Below are positions 56,099-64,000 of a stretch of DNA of 64,000 bases, piece after piece. The notes under the pieces are model-generated. The model saw only the letters and a program-made list of their open reading frames with translations. It was not told the origin of the DNA and made no database searches. The translations under genes and the position numbers were made by a program. Numbering within the stretch: the stretch's first letter is position 1; each line of letters begins with the position of its first letter. The stretch comes from Chloroflexota bacterium (GTDB lineage: Bacteria > Chloroflexota > Anaerolineae > J036 > Brachytrichaceae), in the NCBI GenBank assembly GCA_030550095.1, contig JAUQQA010000001.1:62001-126000 (forward strand), in the 5' to 3' direction.

Positions 56099-57457
56099 CT
56101 ACCGTCGCGCGATCTCGATGATCGGCTTCTGCGGCGGTTTGTCGTCACCAGCAACCGAGCCTTTGTTCGGTGGCGTGTAACGCGGCAAAATCTCGCGCGC
56201 TTGCACCATGATGCGCGTGAGCTTGGCGCTCAAGTCGGTGCGCTCCTGCTGCGCAAGCTGATCAGCGACCTGCGCCATGAGCGTGATGAGCCGGTCATCT
56301 GCCACCTCGCTGAATTCGCGCAGCAGCTTCTCGGTCTCATCAGGGTAGTTCGCCGCAAGCAGCATGTTGATCATTTGCAGCTCGGGCGGCTGGCGCTCGG
56401 CGATCACCTGCATCACAGCCTCGTAGGCTGCGTTGAGCGCGCGCAGTGCCTCTTGGTCGTTGCGCTGCTGCGCGGCTTGGAGATTGCCCTCCAGCAGCGA
56501 GAGCAACGCTTCGTCAATCTCCTCGGCGTGCTCGCGCGCGGTCTGCACAGGGTTAGGGCTTGTGGCGATTTGCTCGATCAGCGCCGCTTTTGCTTCTAAG
56601 AGCGCGCGCGAGGCGGCGTCGAGCTTGTCGCGGATCTCTTGGATCTCCTTGCGTAGCGCGATCAGGCGTTCGCGCTCGGCGTCGTCTTTTGCGTTGTCCA
56701 CGCGCGTGGTGAGCTGCTGGAAGAAGAGATAGTCGAGCAGTGGTCGCCCGAGCGCGATGAGCGTCTCGCGCGTTTGTGAGTCGGGCGCTTGGATGAGCTG
56801 CTCCAGCAACGTTTCGCGCGTTGGCGACTTGCGGAACGCCTCGAGCGCGTCCACACGCGCCTTCACCTTACGCCCGTAGGTCGTCTCTTCGAGCAAAAGC
56901 GATTGCAAGCCTGCCAGCGCCTGAGCGACGCGCTCGTTGCCAGCCGCGAGCGTATTTTCGATCGTGGCAGAGAGCAGCTCGAAGAACAGCTCGTCAATTT
57001 GGGCATCGTTACGGCGGATCTTCTCCAGCAGCACCTCGCGATCGGCGGTGCGAAGCAGATCGCGCAACAGGTCGGCGCGCGCTTGTTGCTCGCGCAGCGT
57101 CTCGGGGCTAATGCCGTCAGCCTCGAGGATCGCCTCGATCAGCGACTGCATGGAGAAGAAAATGCGCGGCTGGAGCAGATAAGCGCGCGGCGCATCTTCG
57201 GGCAGCCCGCGCATCGCCGCCTGGGTGAGCTGACCGATGATGCGTTGCTGCTCCAGGTCGGTCAACCCAATGCCCATCGGCATCAAGATCAAAGCGAGCT
57301 GCTTGGCAGGGTCGTGATACATGAAGGGCGCGGTGAGGTTGGTGAGTCGCCCCGAGAGCAACGCGGACTTCAAGGCAGGGTCGCGACCAACGTCAATGAT
57401 TTGAAGGGTAAGCGGTTGCTGATTGAGGGCGCTCCCGGGCGTAAATTGCTGAGTCAT
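56099..57457 (-). CDS. CpXC-related protein without the zinc finger
   Basis: A 452-residue, helix-rich cytoplasmic protein. The N-terminal segment (IIDVGRDPALKSALLSGRLT ... TAPFMYHDPAKQLALILMPMGIGL, EQQRIIGQLTQAAM, AYLLQPRIFFSMQSLIEAILEADG) matches what follows the CpXC zinc finger in the CpXC-domain proteins common in Chloroflexota. Here the Cys-x-x-Cys pairs that name the domain are missing; the chain runs straight from LLSGRL to APFMYHDP. The rest is a long charged helical region (about 170-420) with coiled-coil character. Function unknown. Converges with DUF2085. Confidence 0.65.
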   Translation of the reverse strand: MTQQFTPGSALNQQPLTLQIIDVGRDPALKSALLSGRLTNLTAPFMYHDPAKQLALILMPMGIGLTDLEQQRIIGQLTQAAMRGLPEDAPRAYLLQPRIFFSMQSLIEAILEADGISPETLREQQARADLLRDLLRTADREVLLEKIRRNDAQIDELFFELLSATIENTLAAGNERVAQALAGLQSLLLEETTYGRKVKARVDALEAFRKSPTRETLLEQLIQAPDSQTRETLIALGRPLLDYLFFQQLTTRVDNAKDDAERERLIALRKEIQEIRDKLDAASRALLEAKAALIEQIATSPNPVQTAREHAEEIDEALLSLLEGNLQAAQQRNDQEALRALNAAYEAVMQVIAERQPPELQMINMLLAANYPDETEKLLREFSEVADDRLITLMAQVADQLAQQERTDLSAKLTRIMVQAREILPRYTPPNKGSVAGDDKPPQKPIIEIARR

Positions 57458-57587
57458 GGGCTGTTAAACTCCTCGTGCACGAAACGCGCTGGATTATAGC
57501 CCACCGAATCATCAGCGCTAAATTTGCGCTAACCGCTGTTTGCTTTGCAAGCAGCATGGCAAAAGGCGCTATGCTCTGGGCAACACC

Positions 57588-58415
57588 ATGCGCATCACCA
57601 GCCTCACCAACCCGCGTGTGAAGCACGTGGTGGCGCTGCGCGACAAGCGCCAGCGCGACGAAGAAGGCTTGATGCTGATCGAGGGGTTCGATCCAATGGC
57701 GATGGCGCTGGCGTGTGGCGTGCGTTTGCAAACCGTGTTTGTGTGCCCCGAGCTGTTCAAGCCCGCCCATGCCCCTGATGATCACACGCGCTTGTTACAA
57801 CAAGCGCAAGCCAGCGGCGCGCTCATTATCGAGACCACGCGCCCCGTGTTCGAGAAAATGGCATACCGCGACGGCCCCGACGGCTGGCTAGCGATCGCGC
57901 CCAAGCCCGCGTTCGCCCTTTCGGCGATCCGACTGCCTGCTGATCAGCCGGCGCTGATCCTCGCCGCCGAAGCGGTGGAGAAACCCGGCAACCTCGGCGC
58001 CATGTTGCGCACGTGCGACGCCGCTGGCGTACATGCTTTCTTGTTCTGCGACCCCAAAGCCGACATCACTAACCCGAACGTAGTACGCGCCTCGCAAGGC
58101 GCGCTGTTCAGCGTGCCCGTGGCGCAGTGCAGCAATACTGAGGCGTTGCAGTGGCTGCGCGCGCACGGCGTGCGCATCGTGGCGAGCACGCCCAACCTCG
58201 TTGGCGGGAAGCCACCGCTGCCGTTCACGCAGTTTGACTTTCGTCAACCATGCGCCATCTTCGTCGGCGAGGAAAAATACGGGCTTTCCGACTTCTGGTT
58301 AACGCAAGCCGATGCCACCGTGCGCATCCCAATGTTCGGGCGCATTAACTCGCTCAACGTCTCGATCAGCGCCGCGCTGCTCGTCTATGAAGCCGTGCGT
58401 CAGCGGAAAGCATAA
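57588..58415 (+). CDS. TrmH/SpoU-family RNA methyltransferase
   Basis: SPOUT-class methyltransferase (275 aa) with an N-terminal RNA-binding substrate domain (SLTNPRVKHVVALRDKRQRDEEGLMLIEG) and the knotted catalytic domain. Motif 1 is AVEKPGNLGAMLRTCDAAGV, motif 2 is AIFVGEEKYGLSDFW, and motif 3 is RIPMFGRINSLNVSISAALLVYE. It modifies a 2'-OH of tRNA or rRNA; the position cannot be told. ATG 57588 follows a TATGCT by 12 nt; an earlier start at 57540 is not supported. The stop codon forms part of the next gene's -10. Confidence 0.92.
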   Translation: MRITSLTNPRVKHVVALRDKRQRDEEGLMLIEGFDPMAMALACGVRLQTVFVCPELFKPAHAPDDHTRLLQQAQASGALIIETTRPVFEKMAYRDGPDGWLAIAPKPAFALSAIRLPADQPALILAAEAVEKPGNLGAMLRTCDAAGVHAFLFCDPKADITNPNVVRASQGALFSVPVAQCSNTEALQWLRAHGVRIVASTPNLVGGKPPLPFTQFDFRQPCAIFVGEEKYGLSDFWLTQADATVRIPMFGRINSLNVSISAALLVYEAVRQRKA

Positions 58416-58418
58416 AAT
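58413..58418 (+). promoter_or_regulatory. Putative -10 box (TAAAAT) of the DUF3048 gene
   Basis: TAAAAT starts with the TAA stop codon of the methyltransferase gene and ends 7 nt before ATG 58426; leaderless arrangement. Confidence 0.5.
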
Positions 58419-58425
58419 TGCAACG

Positions 58426-59610
58426 ATGTTCAGCAACCGCATGTTTGCCCTGCGATGGGCGCTCGGGGTTGGAGGGTTTGCGCTTGCACTCACAGCGTGC
58501 GGTGGTCTTGCTGCGCCAGAGCCGACCCAAGCGCCTGTGCTCGTGACCATCTTCGCGCCGTCGCCCACAGACACGCCGCCATCCACATTCACCGCTGCTG
58601 TGCCGACCGACACGCCTGAGCCTCGCGCGGCTGGACCGGTTGGCGATGTTGCGCCAGCGCCGCTGGTGCTCGACGCCGAGGCCAATCCCTTCACGGGGCT
58701 GCGCCCGCAAGACCCCGCTGCGCTCCAGCGCCGACCGCTGCTGATCAAGGTGGCGAACACTGCCGTCGTGCGCCCGCAATCGGGCTTGGGCAGCGCCGAC
58801 GTAGTCGTGGAGCACCTCTCCGAGGGCGGCATCACGCGCTTCACCGCGCTTTACCTCACGAACGCACCTGAGAAGGTAGGCTCGGTGCGCAGTTGTCGCT
58901 TGATTGACATTGAGCTGCCGCAGATGTTCGACGCAGCGTTAGTGTGCTCGGGCACCAGCCCCGGCGTCAAGCCGCTGATACGGCGCTCGTGGGCGCACCA
59001 AAACAACTTGACGATGATCAGCGACTTCGGTCCGTTTGAGTGCCCCACCTGCCCCATGTTCCGCACGCGCGACCGCCAAGCGCCACACAACCTGTTTGCC
59101 AACACGCTGAACGCTTGGCGCGAGCTGGACAAGCGCGGCAAGAACACGCCGAGCACGTTCCGCGGCTGGTCGTTCACAGAGGCGCCGTCTAAGGGCAAGC
59201 CCACCACGCGCGTTGAGGTGGCTTACGCCTCTGGCACCGTGAGCTGGAGCTACGACCCGAGCAACGGCGTTTGGACGCGCGCCTTAGGCAAAGAGGTGCA
59301 AGTGGACGCGCTCAACCGCCAACCCATCGTTGCAGCAAATGTCGTGGTGCTCTACGCGCACCATCAGGTGACCGACATTCAAGAGGACGTCACCGGCGCG
59401 CGCTCGATCCAAATTCAAATTTGGGGCGAAGGTCCGCTGCGCGTGTTCCGTGATGGCGTGGAGATCGGCGGGCGATGGGTGCGCGACCCAACGCGCGTGG
59501 GCGGTTTCGAGTTCCGCGAGAGCAGCGGCGCGCGCATTCCGCTGAAGCCGGGCGCGACGTGGATCGAGGTCGTGCCGATCACGGGCGAGGTGCCTGTGAA
59601 CACACGCTGA
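58426..59610 (+). CDS. DUF3048 (YerB-like) lipoprotein
   Basis: A 394-residue lipoprotein: signal peptide ending in LALTAC, a short Pro/Thr linker, then the DUF3048 N-domain. Conserved stretches include NPFTGLRPQDPAALQRRPLL and IKVANTAVVRPQSGLGSADV, VVEHLSEGGITRFTALYL, VGSVRSCRLIDIELPQMFDA, and the C-terminal part NVVVLYAHHQVTDIQED with the closing GATWIEVVPI. Homologues (B. subtilis YerB) are cell-surface proteins of unknown function. It may be monocistronic behind its own -10. It is convergent with the LysM gene (6 nt). Confidence 0.9.
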   Translation: MFSNRMFALRWALGVGGFALALTACGGLAAPEPTQAPVLVTIFAPSPTDTPPSTFTAAVPTDTPEPRAAGPVGDVAPAPLVLDAEANPFTGLRPQDPAALQRRPLLIKVANTAVVRPQSGLGSADVVVEHLSEGGITRFTALYLTNAPEKVGSVRSCRLIDIELPQMFDAALVCSGTSPGVKPLIRRSWAHQNNLTMISDFGPFECPTCPMFRTRDRQAPHNLFANTLNAWRELDKRGKNTPSTFRGWSFTEAPSKGKPTTRVEVAYASGTVSWSYDPSNGVWTRALGKEVQVDALNRQPIVAANVVVLYAHHQVTDIQEDVTGARSIQIQIWGEGPLRVFRDGVEIGGRWVRDPTRVGGFEFRESSGARIPLKPGATWIEVVPITGEVPVNTR

Positions 59611-59616
59611 ACTCCG

Positions 59617-60351
59617 CTACGGAATGCGCAGCACTTGTCCTGGCACGATGAGGTTGGAACACAAGCCATTGGCTGCGCGCAGTGCTTCAACCGTTGTGCC
59701 GTAGCGCAAGGCGATGCGGAACAGGGTATCGCCCGGCTGGACGACGTAGGTGCGCACGCGACTGCTCCTCTGCCCTGCACACGTGATCACCGTCAGCCGT
59801 TGCCCCACGCGCAACGTCCGTGGGTCGCTGATGCCGTTTAGGCGCATGAGTGTTGCGATCGTAGTGTTGTAGCGCAACGCGATGCGGAAGAGGTTTTCGC
59901 CGCTGCGCACGACGTGAACAACCCGCCGATTACAGCCGACGCGCGCGCTGGTGCGCGGGGGAACCCGTGCCCCCACAGGAACAGGATCAGGCGCATCAGG
60001 AGGCGGCTGAGGCGCAGAGGCTGCAGCAGGTTGCTCTAGCTGCGGCGTTGGCAACGCAGCAGGTGCGCCAGCTTCAGCAGGCACTGGCTGCGGCTCTGTG
60101 ATGCTTGGCTCCGGCACGATCGGCGCGGGTTCAACGATGGGCGGCGGAGGCGGCGTGGGCACAAGGCGAGCAACCACTTCGGGGGCTGGCGTGGGCAATC
60201 CACGGCTCAAAGAGATGCTCAGCGCCCCCTGAGTGGCAAGCACCGCAAGCAACACCACAGGCACAGCGATAGCGACAACTAACCCAGTAGCTATCACCAA
60301 GCCCAGCTTGCTCCTCAGCGCAGCCCCGCGCAACAAGTTCTGAGCGCGCAT
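59617..60351 (-). CDS. Membrane-anchored protein with two LysM domains
   Basis: A 244-residue protein: a single N-terminal membrane span (about 16-39), a Pro/Glu/Ala-rich linker (52-135), and two C-terminal LysM domains (about 144-189, VVHVVRSGENLFRIALRYNT; and 200-244, TYVVQPGDTLFRIALRYGTT). It should bind peptidoglycan glycan strands from outside the membrane. No catalytic domain is present. Cys residues at 140, 191 and 231 may form a disulfide. Confidence 0.92.
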   Translation of the reverse strand: MRAQNLLRGAALRSKLGLVIATGLVVAIAVPVVLLAVLATQGALSISLSRGLPTPAPEVVARLVPTPPPPPIVEPAPIVPEPSITEPQPVPAEAGAPAALPTPQLEQPAAASAPQPPPDAPDPVPVGARVPPRTSARVGCNRRVVHVVRSGENLFRIALRYNTTIATLMRLNGISDPRTLRVGQRLTVITCAGQRSSRVRTYVVQPGDTLFRIALRYGTTVEALRAANGLCSNLIVPGQVLRIP

Positions 60352-60438
60352 TGATGCTAAGGTACACTATTCTCCACCAGATCGCAACAGGCGCGCTGTG
60401 CTTTGGATCGACCGCCCATTTCACTCGTGAGCAAGACC

Positions 60439-60960
60439 ATGCGAAGAGAAGAACCGCCTCGCCAAGAAGTCCTCACCTGGGCTGATGTTGAGATGCTGAT
60501 CGATCAACTCGTCCCACAAATCACGGGCACGTTCGACCTCCTCGTGATGATCACCCGCGGCGGGATCATCCCTGGTGGGATGCTCGCAGAAGCGCTCGAC
60601 ATCAGGAACATCTTGACCGCTGCTGTGGAGTTTCCTGCTGCCGATGTGCCGCGCCTGCTTGCGTGGCCCACGTTCTTGCAGTTTCCAGATGAATCGTTGA
60701 CGCGAGGGAAGCGTGTGCTGGTGGTGGACGATGTTTGGACGCACGGGCGGCATATCATGACTGTGCGCGGGCGCATCGAAGCCAGCGGCGCACTCGTGGA
60801 GACCGCCGTGCTGCACTATAAGCCGAGTCAATCGCTCTTCCCGCACCATCGTCCCACTTATTACGCTGCGGTGACCGATGCATACATCGTTTACCCCTGG
60901 GAGATCGACCGGCGCGCGCGCCCCTCTCGGTTGATGAATCCCCTACCCATGCCGTTTTAG
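60439..60960 (+). CDS. Phosphoribosyltransferase-family protein
   Basis: A 173-residue PRTase with the PRPP-binding motif KRVLVVDDVWTHGRHIMTVRGR and the upstream pyrophosphate loop segment LVMITRGGIIPGGMLAEALD. The C terminus YYAAVTDAYIVYPWEIDR resembles xanthine-guanine/hypoxanthine PRTases (Xpt/Gpt, or the archaeal type), so a purine salvage role is probable. ATG 60439 is used; GTG 60427 and TTG 60403 are in frame. A TACACT at 60363-60368 may be its promoter. The lamin-tail gene starts 5 nt behind its stop. Confidence 0.85.
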   Translation: MRREEPPRQEVLTWADVEMLIDQLVPQITGTFDLLVMITRGGIIPGGMLAEALDIRNILTAAVEFPAADVPRLLAWPTFLQFPDESLTRGKRVLVVDDVWTHGRHIMTVRGRIEASGALVETAVLHYKPSQSLFPHHRPTYYAAVTDAYIVYPWEIDRRARPSRLMNPLPMPF

Positions 60961-60965
60961 CAACC

Positions 60966-62156
60966 GTGGACGCTGACCTGCACAAGCTGCCGCCAAACAC
61001 GTGTCCCATCTGCCAACAGCCAGCACTCATGATGGAGGGCGAGGTGTGGCAATGCGCGTTCTGCGGCAGCGAATTGGAGTTTGACGCGCAGACGCGACGC
61101 GCGCGTTTGCGCTATGTGCCGCGCGTGTATGCGCCAATCGCGCGCGCCATCGGCACAGCATGGCTGACGCGCCGCGAGATGTTCCAGCGCGCCGCCCTCG
61201 CGGAGGTCGTCCCCCCTGCGCCGCCGCCGCTGCTCGCGCCGCTCGTTGCGCTCACGGCGGTTTCTGTGGTGGGGTTTGTTGTCCTCGCAGCAATCGCTGC
61301 TGCGCTGCTGCTGCAACCCGATCTTGAGCGCACCCGTCGCGCCATCGCTGCAGCATACGCGCGCGCGACGATCACTCCCGCCACGCCGAGCGTGGAAACG
61401 CCACCTGTCTCAGCGCTCATCTCCATGACCTCCGAGCCAACGCCAGATGCTTCTCCGGACACGCCGCCGACTGTTTCCAACGTGCCTGCGCCCGACTTCG
61501 TGCGGCCCACTGAGAACCTCGCGTCCGAGCCAGCCCTGCCGCCTTTCAACGATGCGCCTTTGCCCCCCACTGCACCACCTCAGCCGACGCCTTCCCTTCC
61601 TGTGTTCATCCCGCCGCAGCCCACGCCCCCGCCTACCTTCACGCCACAACCAACCACGCCACTACCGCAGATCACGCTGCCGCCCGCGCTGATCTCGCCG
61701 CTGCCCACACCCACCGCGCCGCCCGCGCCGACCGTACCTCTACCCACACCAACTCTTCCCTCACCTACGCCATCGCCCACCGCACTTCCCGCGACACCTG
61801 TGCCGCTCATCCGCATCGTCGAGGTCAAGCCACAAGGCGATCCCGCCATCAACGAGGCAGATGAGTACATCGCGCTGGAGAACATCGCGCCGAGCGCCGT
61901 GCTCATGGAGCGCTGGACGCTGCGCGTGTTTGCTCCGCCCGCGAGCAACGAGCTTGTGGCCCAGTTCACCTTCCCGCCGGGGTTCATCATGATCCCAGGG
62001 CAGCGCTGCCGCGTGTACACCAACCTCACCTTCGGCGCTGAGAACTGCGGCTTGAGCAACGGCTTCCGCAGCCCAACAGGCATCTTGCCGCCTAGCGGCG
62101 CGCGCATCGTGCTGAGCAACGAGCAGGGCGTTGAGCAAGCCAGCTACGTCTATTGA
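60966..62156 (+). CDS. Zinc-ribbon / membrane-span / lamin-tail-domain protein
   Basis: A 396-residue protein with an uncommon order of parts. A cytoplasmic zinc ribbon (CPIC 13-16, CAFC 30-33) leads, then one membrane span (about 89-116), then an extracytoplasmic Pro/Thr/Ser-rich linker of about 150 residues. A C-terminal lamin-tail-like domain (about 284-396: [70 protein letters not shown]) ends it. Lamin-tail domains bind DNA or protein on bacterial surfaces. Start is GTG 60966, 5 nt after the PRTase stop. The stop end overlaps the convergent dtd gene by 7 bp. Confidence 0.82.
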   Translation: MDADLHKLPPNTCPICQQPALMMEGEVWQCAFCGSELEFDAQTRRARLRYVPRVYAPIARAIGTAWLTRREMFQRAALAEVVPPAPPPLLAPLVALTAVSVVGFVVLAAIAAALLLQPDLERTRRAIAAAYARATITPATPSVETPPVSALISMTSEPTPDASPDTPPTVSNVPAPDFVRPTENLASEPALPPFNDAPLPPTAPPQPTPSLPVFIPPQPTPPPTFTPQPTTPLPQITLPPALISPLPTPTAPPAPTVPLPTPTLPSPTPSPTALPATPVPLIRIVEVKPQGDPAINEADEYIALENIAPSAVLMERWTLRVFAPPASNELVAQFTFPPGFIMIPGQRCRVYTNLTFGAENCGLSNGFRSPTGILPPSGARIVLSNEQGVEQASYVY

Positions 62157-62599
62157 GGCGCGTCCACGATCAGCGTCACAGGGCCATCGTTCACAAGTTC
62201 CACTTGCATGTTGGCGCCGAAGACCCCAGTCTGCACGGGCACGCCCAAAGCGCGCAACCGCTCCACGAAATACGCGATGAGTGGCGCCGCGTGCTCGGGG
62301 CGTGCGGCTTCGGTGAAATCGGGGCGGCGCCCTTTGCGTGTCTGACCGTAGAGCGTGAATTGGCTCACCACAAGCGCAGCGCCGCCGACATCGAACAACG
62401 AGCGATCGAAGTGCGAGCTGCCATCCGTTGCTGGGAAGATGCGCAAGGTGGCGATCTTGTTGGCTAGCCAATCGGCTTGCGCGGGTGTGTCGTTGTGCGT
62501 CACGCCGACCAGCAGCAACACGCCTTGGTCAATGGCGCCCACAACCTCGCCGTTCACGCGCACCGCAGCACGCGCAACCCGTTGCAGAACAACGCGCAT
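62150..62599 (-). CDS. dtd: D-aminoacyl-tRNA deacylase
   Basis: Dtd (149 aa, usual length) removes D-amino acids (and Gly from tRNA-Ala) from mischarged tRNA. Signature segments: [40 protein letters not shown], the catalytic [17 protein letters not shown], and [10 protein letters not shown] with the cis Gly-Pro that keeps L-amino acids out. Convergent with and overlapping the lamin-tail gene. Confidence 0.96.
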   Translation of the reverse strand: MRVVLQRVARAAVRVNGEVVGAIDQGVLLLVGVTHNDTPAQADWLANKIATLRIFPATDGSSHFDRSLFDVGGAALVVSQFTLYGQTRKGRRPDFTEAARPEHAAPLIAYFVERLRALGVPVQTGVFGANMQVELVNDGPVTLIVDAPQ

Positions 62600-62670
62600 A
62601 GCGCACAGACTGTACTACGACACCGCATCACCGCGCGACACTCACAAGCGCGCACCCGCGCACAAGCCGT

Positions 62671-62676
62671 TACAAT
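62671..62676 (+). promoter_or_regulatory. Putative -10 box (TACAAT) of the molybdenum hydroxylase operon
   Basis: TACAAT 52 nt before the FAD-subunit ATG. No convincing -35. Confidence 0.4.
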
Positions 62677-62728
62677 TCGCTCAAGCCCACAAGGCGCGCA
62701 CATTCCCAAAAGCCATGGAGTTCACGGC

Positions 62729-63607
62729 ATGAGCCGCTTCACCTATGCCCGCGCCCATTCCGTTGAGGAAGCCGTCGCGCTGCTCAGCGATCCAAACGAG
62801 AAAAGCGTGCCACTCGCAGGGGGCACAGACTTGCTGGTGAACATCCGCAAGGCGCCGCCGACCTTCACGCGCGTGGTGGATGTGCGCCGCGTGCCCGAGA
62901 TGCGCATCATCGAAGTGCGCGAGGCGCAGCTTGTGATCGGCGCCGCGGTGAGCTACACCGAACTTGCCGAAAGCGCGCTCGTGCAGCGCTACGCGACCTG
63001 TCTAGCACAAGCCGCGCGCACCGTGGGCGGGCCCGCGATTGCAAACATGGGCACCCTTGGCGGCAACATCGCCTCGGCTGCGCCTTGGGCAGACGCGCTC
63101 CCGCCGCTCATCTGCCTCGATGCTCACGCGCACCTGCGCAGCGTTGAGGGCGCGCGCAGCTTGCCCGTCGCCGAGTTGGTGCTTGCGCCAAATCAAACGC
63201 GCCTGCGCGCCAACGAGCTGATCACGCACTTCACATTGCCGCTCCCCGCGCCCGACGTGCAAAGTGTTTTCCTCAAAGTAGGACATCGCATCGCCCAGAC
63301 GCTCTCGCGCGCAAATCTTGCTGCCGCCATCGGACGCGATGCGACAGGGCGCATCGCTACTGCGCGTTTGGTAGTGGGCACCATCGTGCCAGTGGCCCAG
63401 CGCTTTGAGGAAGTAGAGTCGCTGTTAATCGGGCAACACCCATCCCCCGAGCTATTCGCCGAAGCAGCAGCGCGCGCCGCCGAGGGGCTCGTGCGCCGCG
63501 TCGGGAGGCACTGGGCAACGGAGTATGACACGCGCGTCTTAAAGGCGCTCGTTGTGCGCGCGCTGCGCGCAACAACCGCACCATCCCCAACGCCCGAGGG
63601 CGTCTAG
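62729..63607 (+). CDS. Xanthine dehydrogenase-family FAD-binding subunit
   Basis: Medium subunit (292 aa) of a molybdenum hydroxylase (xanthine dehydrogenase / CO dehydrogenase CoxM class). The FAD loop is VPLAGGTDLLVNIRK, and the second motif is TVGGPAIANMGTLGGNIASAAPWADALPPL. The last third is the CO_deh_flav_C domain (KVGHRIAQTLSRANLAAAI). ATG 62729 is the first start after the promoter-like box that keeps the conserved SRFTYARAHSVEEAVALL; no good ribosome site is visible. It is followed 27 nt later by the 2Fe-2S subunit. Substrate unknown. Confidence 0.92.
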   Translation: MSRFTYARAHSVEEAVALLSDPNEKSVPLAGGTDLLVNIRKAPPTFTRVVDVRRVPEMRIIEVREAQLVIGAAVSYTELAESALVQRYATCLAQAARTVGGPAIANMGTLGGNIASAAPWADALPPLICLDAHAHLRSVEGARSLPVAELVLAPNQTRLRANELITHFTLPLPAPDVQSVFLKVGHRIAQTLSRANLAAAIGRDATGRIATARLVVGTIVPVAQRFEEVESLLIGQHPSPELFAEAAARAAEGLVRRVGRHWATEYDTRVLKALVVRALRATTAPSPTPEGV

Positions 63608-63634
63608 CCAAGCTCGTTTGAGTGAGGAGGAAGC

Positions 63635-64000
63635 ATGGAGATCTCGCTTGTGCTCAACGGCAAGCCCATCACGGTAGAAGCACCCGCGCATATCACGCTG
63701 CTCGAGCTCCTGCGCGAATATCTGGAACTAACGGGAACGAAAGAGGGCTGTGACATCGGCGAATGCGGCGCGTGCGCCGTGATCATGGACGGCATGCTGG
63801 TGAACAGTTGTCTTGTGCTCGCGCCGCAGGCACATGGCAGCACGATCACCACCATCGAAGGGCTATGCAACGCAGACGGCAGCCTGAGCGACCTTCAGGA
63901 GAACTTCATCACCTACGGCGCCGTGCAGTGCGGCATTTGCATCCCCGGCATGATCGTCGCCGCCGAAGCGCTGCTGGCGAAGCACCCCACCCCCACTCGC
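63635..64000 (+). CDS. Molybdenum hydroxylase 2Fe-2S subunit, 3' part cut by window edge
   Basis: Small subunit (CoxS/XdhC class), 122 codons visible; the frame runs off the right edge. The plant-type 2Fe-2S ligands appear in KEGCDIGECGACAVIMDG and the fourth Cys in LVNSCLVLA; the second cluster begins with VQCGICIPGMIVAAEALL. GAGGAGG stands 6 nt before ATG 63635. Together with the FAD subunit it implies that a molybdopterin-binding large subunit follows outside the window. Confidence 0.95.
   Translation, partial: MEISLVLNGKPITVEAPAHITLLELLREYLELTGTKEGCDIGECGACAVIMDGMLVNSCLVLAPQAHGSTITTIEGLCNADGSLSDLQENFITYGAVQCGICIPGMIVAAEALLAKHPTPTR

Noticed and set aside
61388-61803. Pro/Thr-rich low-complexity stretch as a possible tandem DNA repeat
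   Set aside because: The codons vary and no fixed period is visible; it is a protein linker inside the lamin-tail gene, not a DNA repeat.
62715-62732. Five-codon open frame (MEFTA) overlapping the FAD-subunit start
   Set aside because: It could be a leader peptide, but there is no ribosome site and it may be chance.

Overview
The window is a GC-rich, gene-dense bacterial chromosome segment that reads as a member of the Chloroflexota, probably Anaerolineae-like. The pointers are a Chloroflexus-type malate dehydrogenase, solute-binding lipoproteins with long Pro/Thr/Ala or VEVTRVV linkers, a fused b6/subunit-IV cytochrome b, DUF3662-FHA, DUF3048, DUF2085, lamin-tail and CpXC-related proteins, and a GroE operon with CIRCE. 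The phylum is an inference; no rRNA is present. Two tRNAs (Ser-CGA, Gln-CTG) lack an encoded CCA. Many genes have a -10-like hexamer only 7 to 14 nt before the start codon and no Shine-Dalgarno, which suggests leaderless or nearly leaderless mRNAs.

Layout. 1-10.8 kb: malate dehydrogenase (cut by the left edge), a YfhO-type membrane protein, an SCP2 protein, an NTF2-like protein, a peptide ABC transporter (binding protein and two permeases, no ATPases), a pteridine-reductase-like SDR, an orphan HypE and TatC. 10.8-17.5 kb: Uma2 nuclease, ALDH7-type aldehyde dehydrogenase, tRNA-Ser, a GDP-rhamnose module (rmd, gmd and a phosphohexomutase) and TatD. 17.6-26.8 kb (minus strand): a GntR regulator with korA/korB, an amino-acid binding lipoprotein, a Zn alcohol dehydrogenase, a class III aminotransferase, HolB and DUF4126. 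26.9-33.7 kb: tRNA-Gln, glmU, a CorC/CNNM protein, an FHA protein, a decayed patch with an IS1-like transposase relic and a 43-residue secreted-peptide ORF, then gyrA. 33.7-37.6 kb: a SAM-I riboswitch controlling metY and metX, then a lipoprotein with an internally duplicated domain. 37.7-47.5 kb (minus): a GH13 lipoprotein, GtrA, an S9 peptidase, a Rieske/cytochrome b/cytochrome c operon, UppP and PrsW. 47.6-64 kb: a broken ECF sigma factor, GroES/GroEL with CIRCE, ThpR, RecG, an antiporter-like membrane protein with DUF2085, a CpXC-related protein without its zinc finger, TrmH/SpoU methyltransferase, DUF3048, LysM, phosphoribosyltransferase, a zinc-ribbon/lamin-tail protein, Dtd, and the start of a molybdenum hydroxylase operon (FAD and 2Fe-2S subunits), cut by the right edge.

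The most unusual item is the peptide-binding lipoprotein at 6325-8064. Its sequence is circularly permuted: about 115 residues that start every ordinary family-5 solute-binding protein are at its C terminus, and the protein begins in the middle of the fold behind a long linker. Other points are a His in place of the catalytic Tyr in the SDR, APWY in place of PEWY in cytochrome b, a sigma-factor gene fused out of frame to the 3' end of a membrane-protein gene, and glmU starting directly behind a tRNA terminator.
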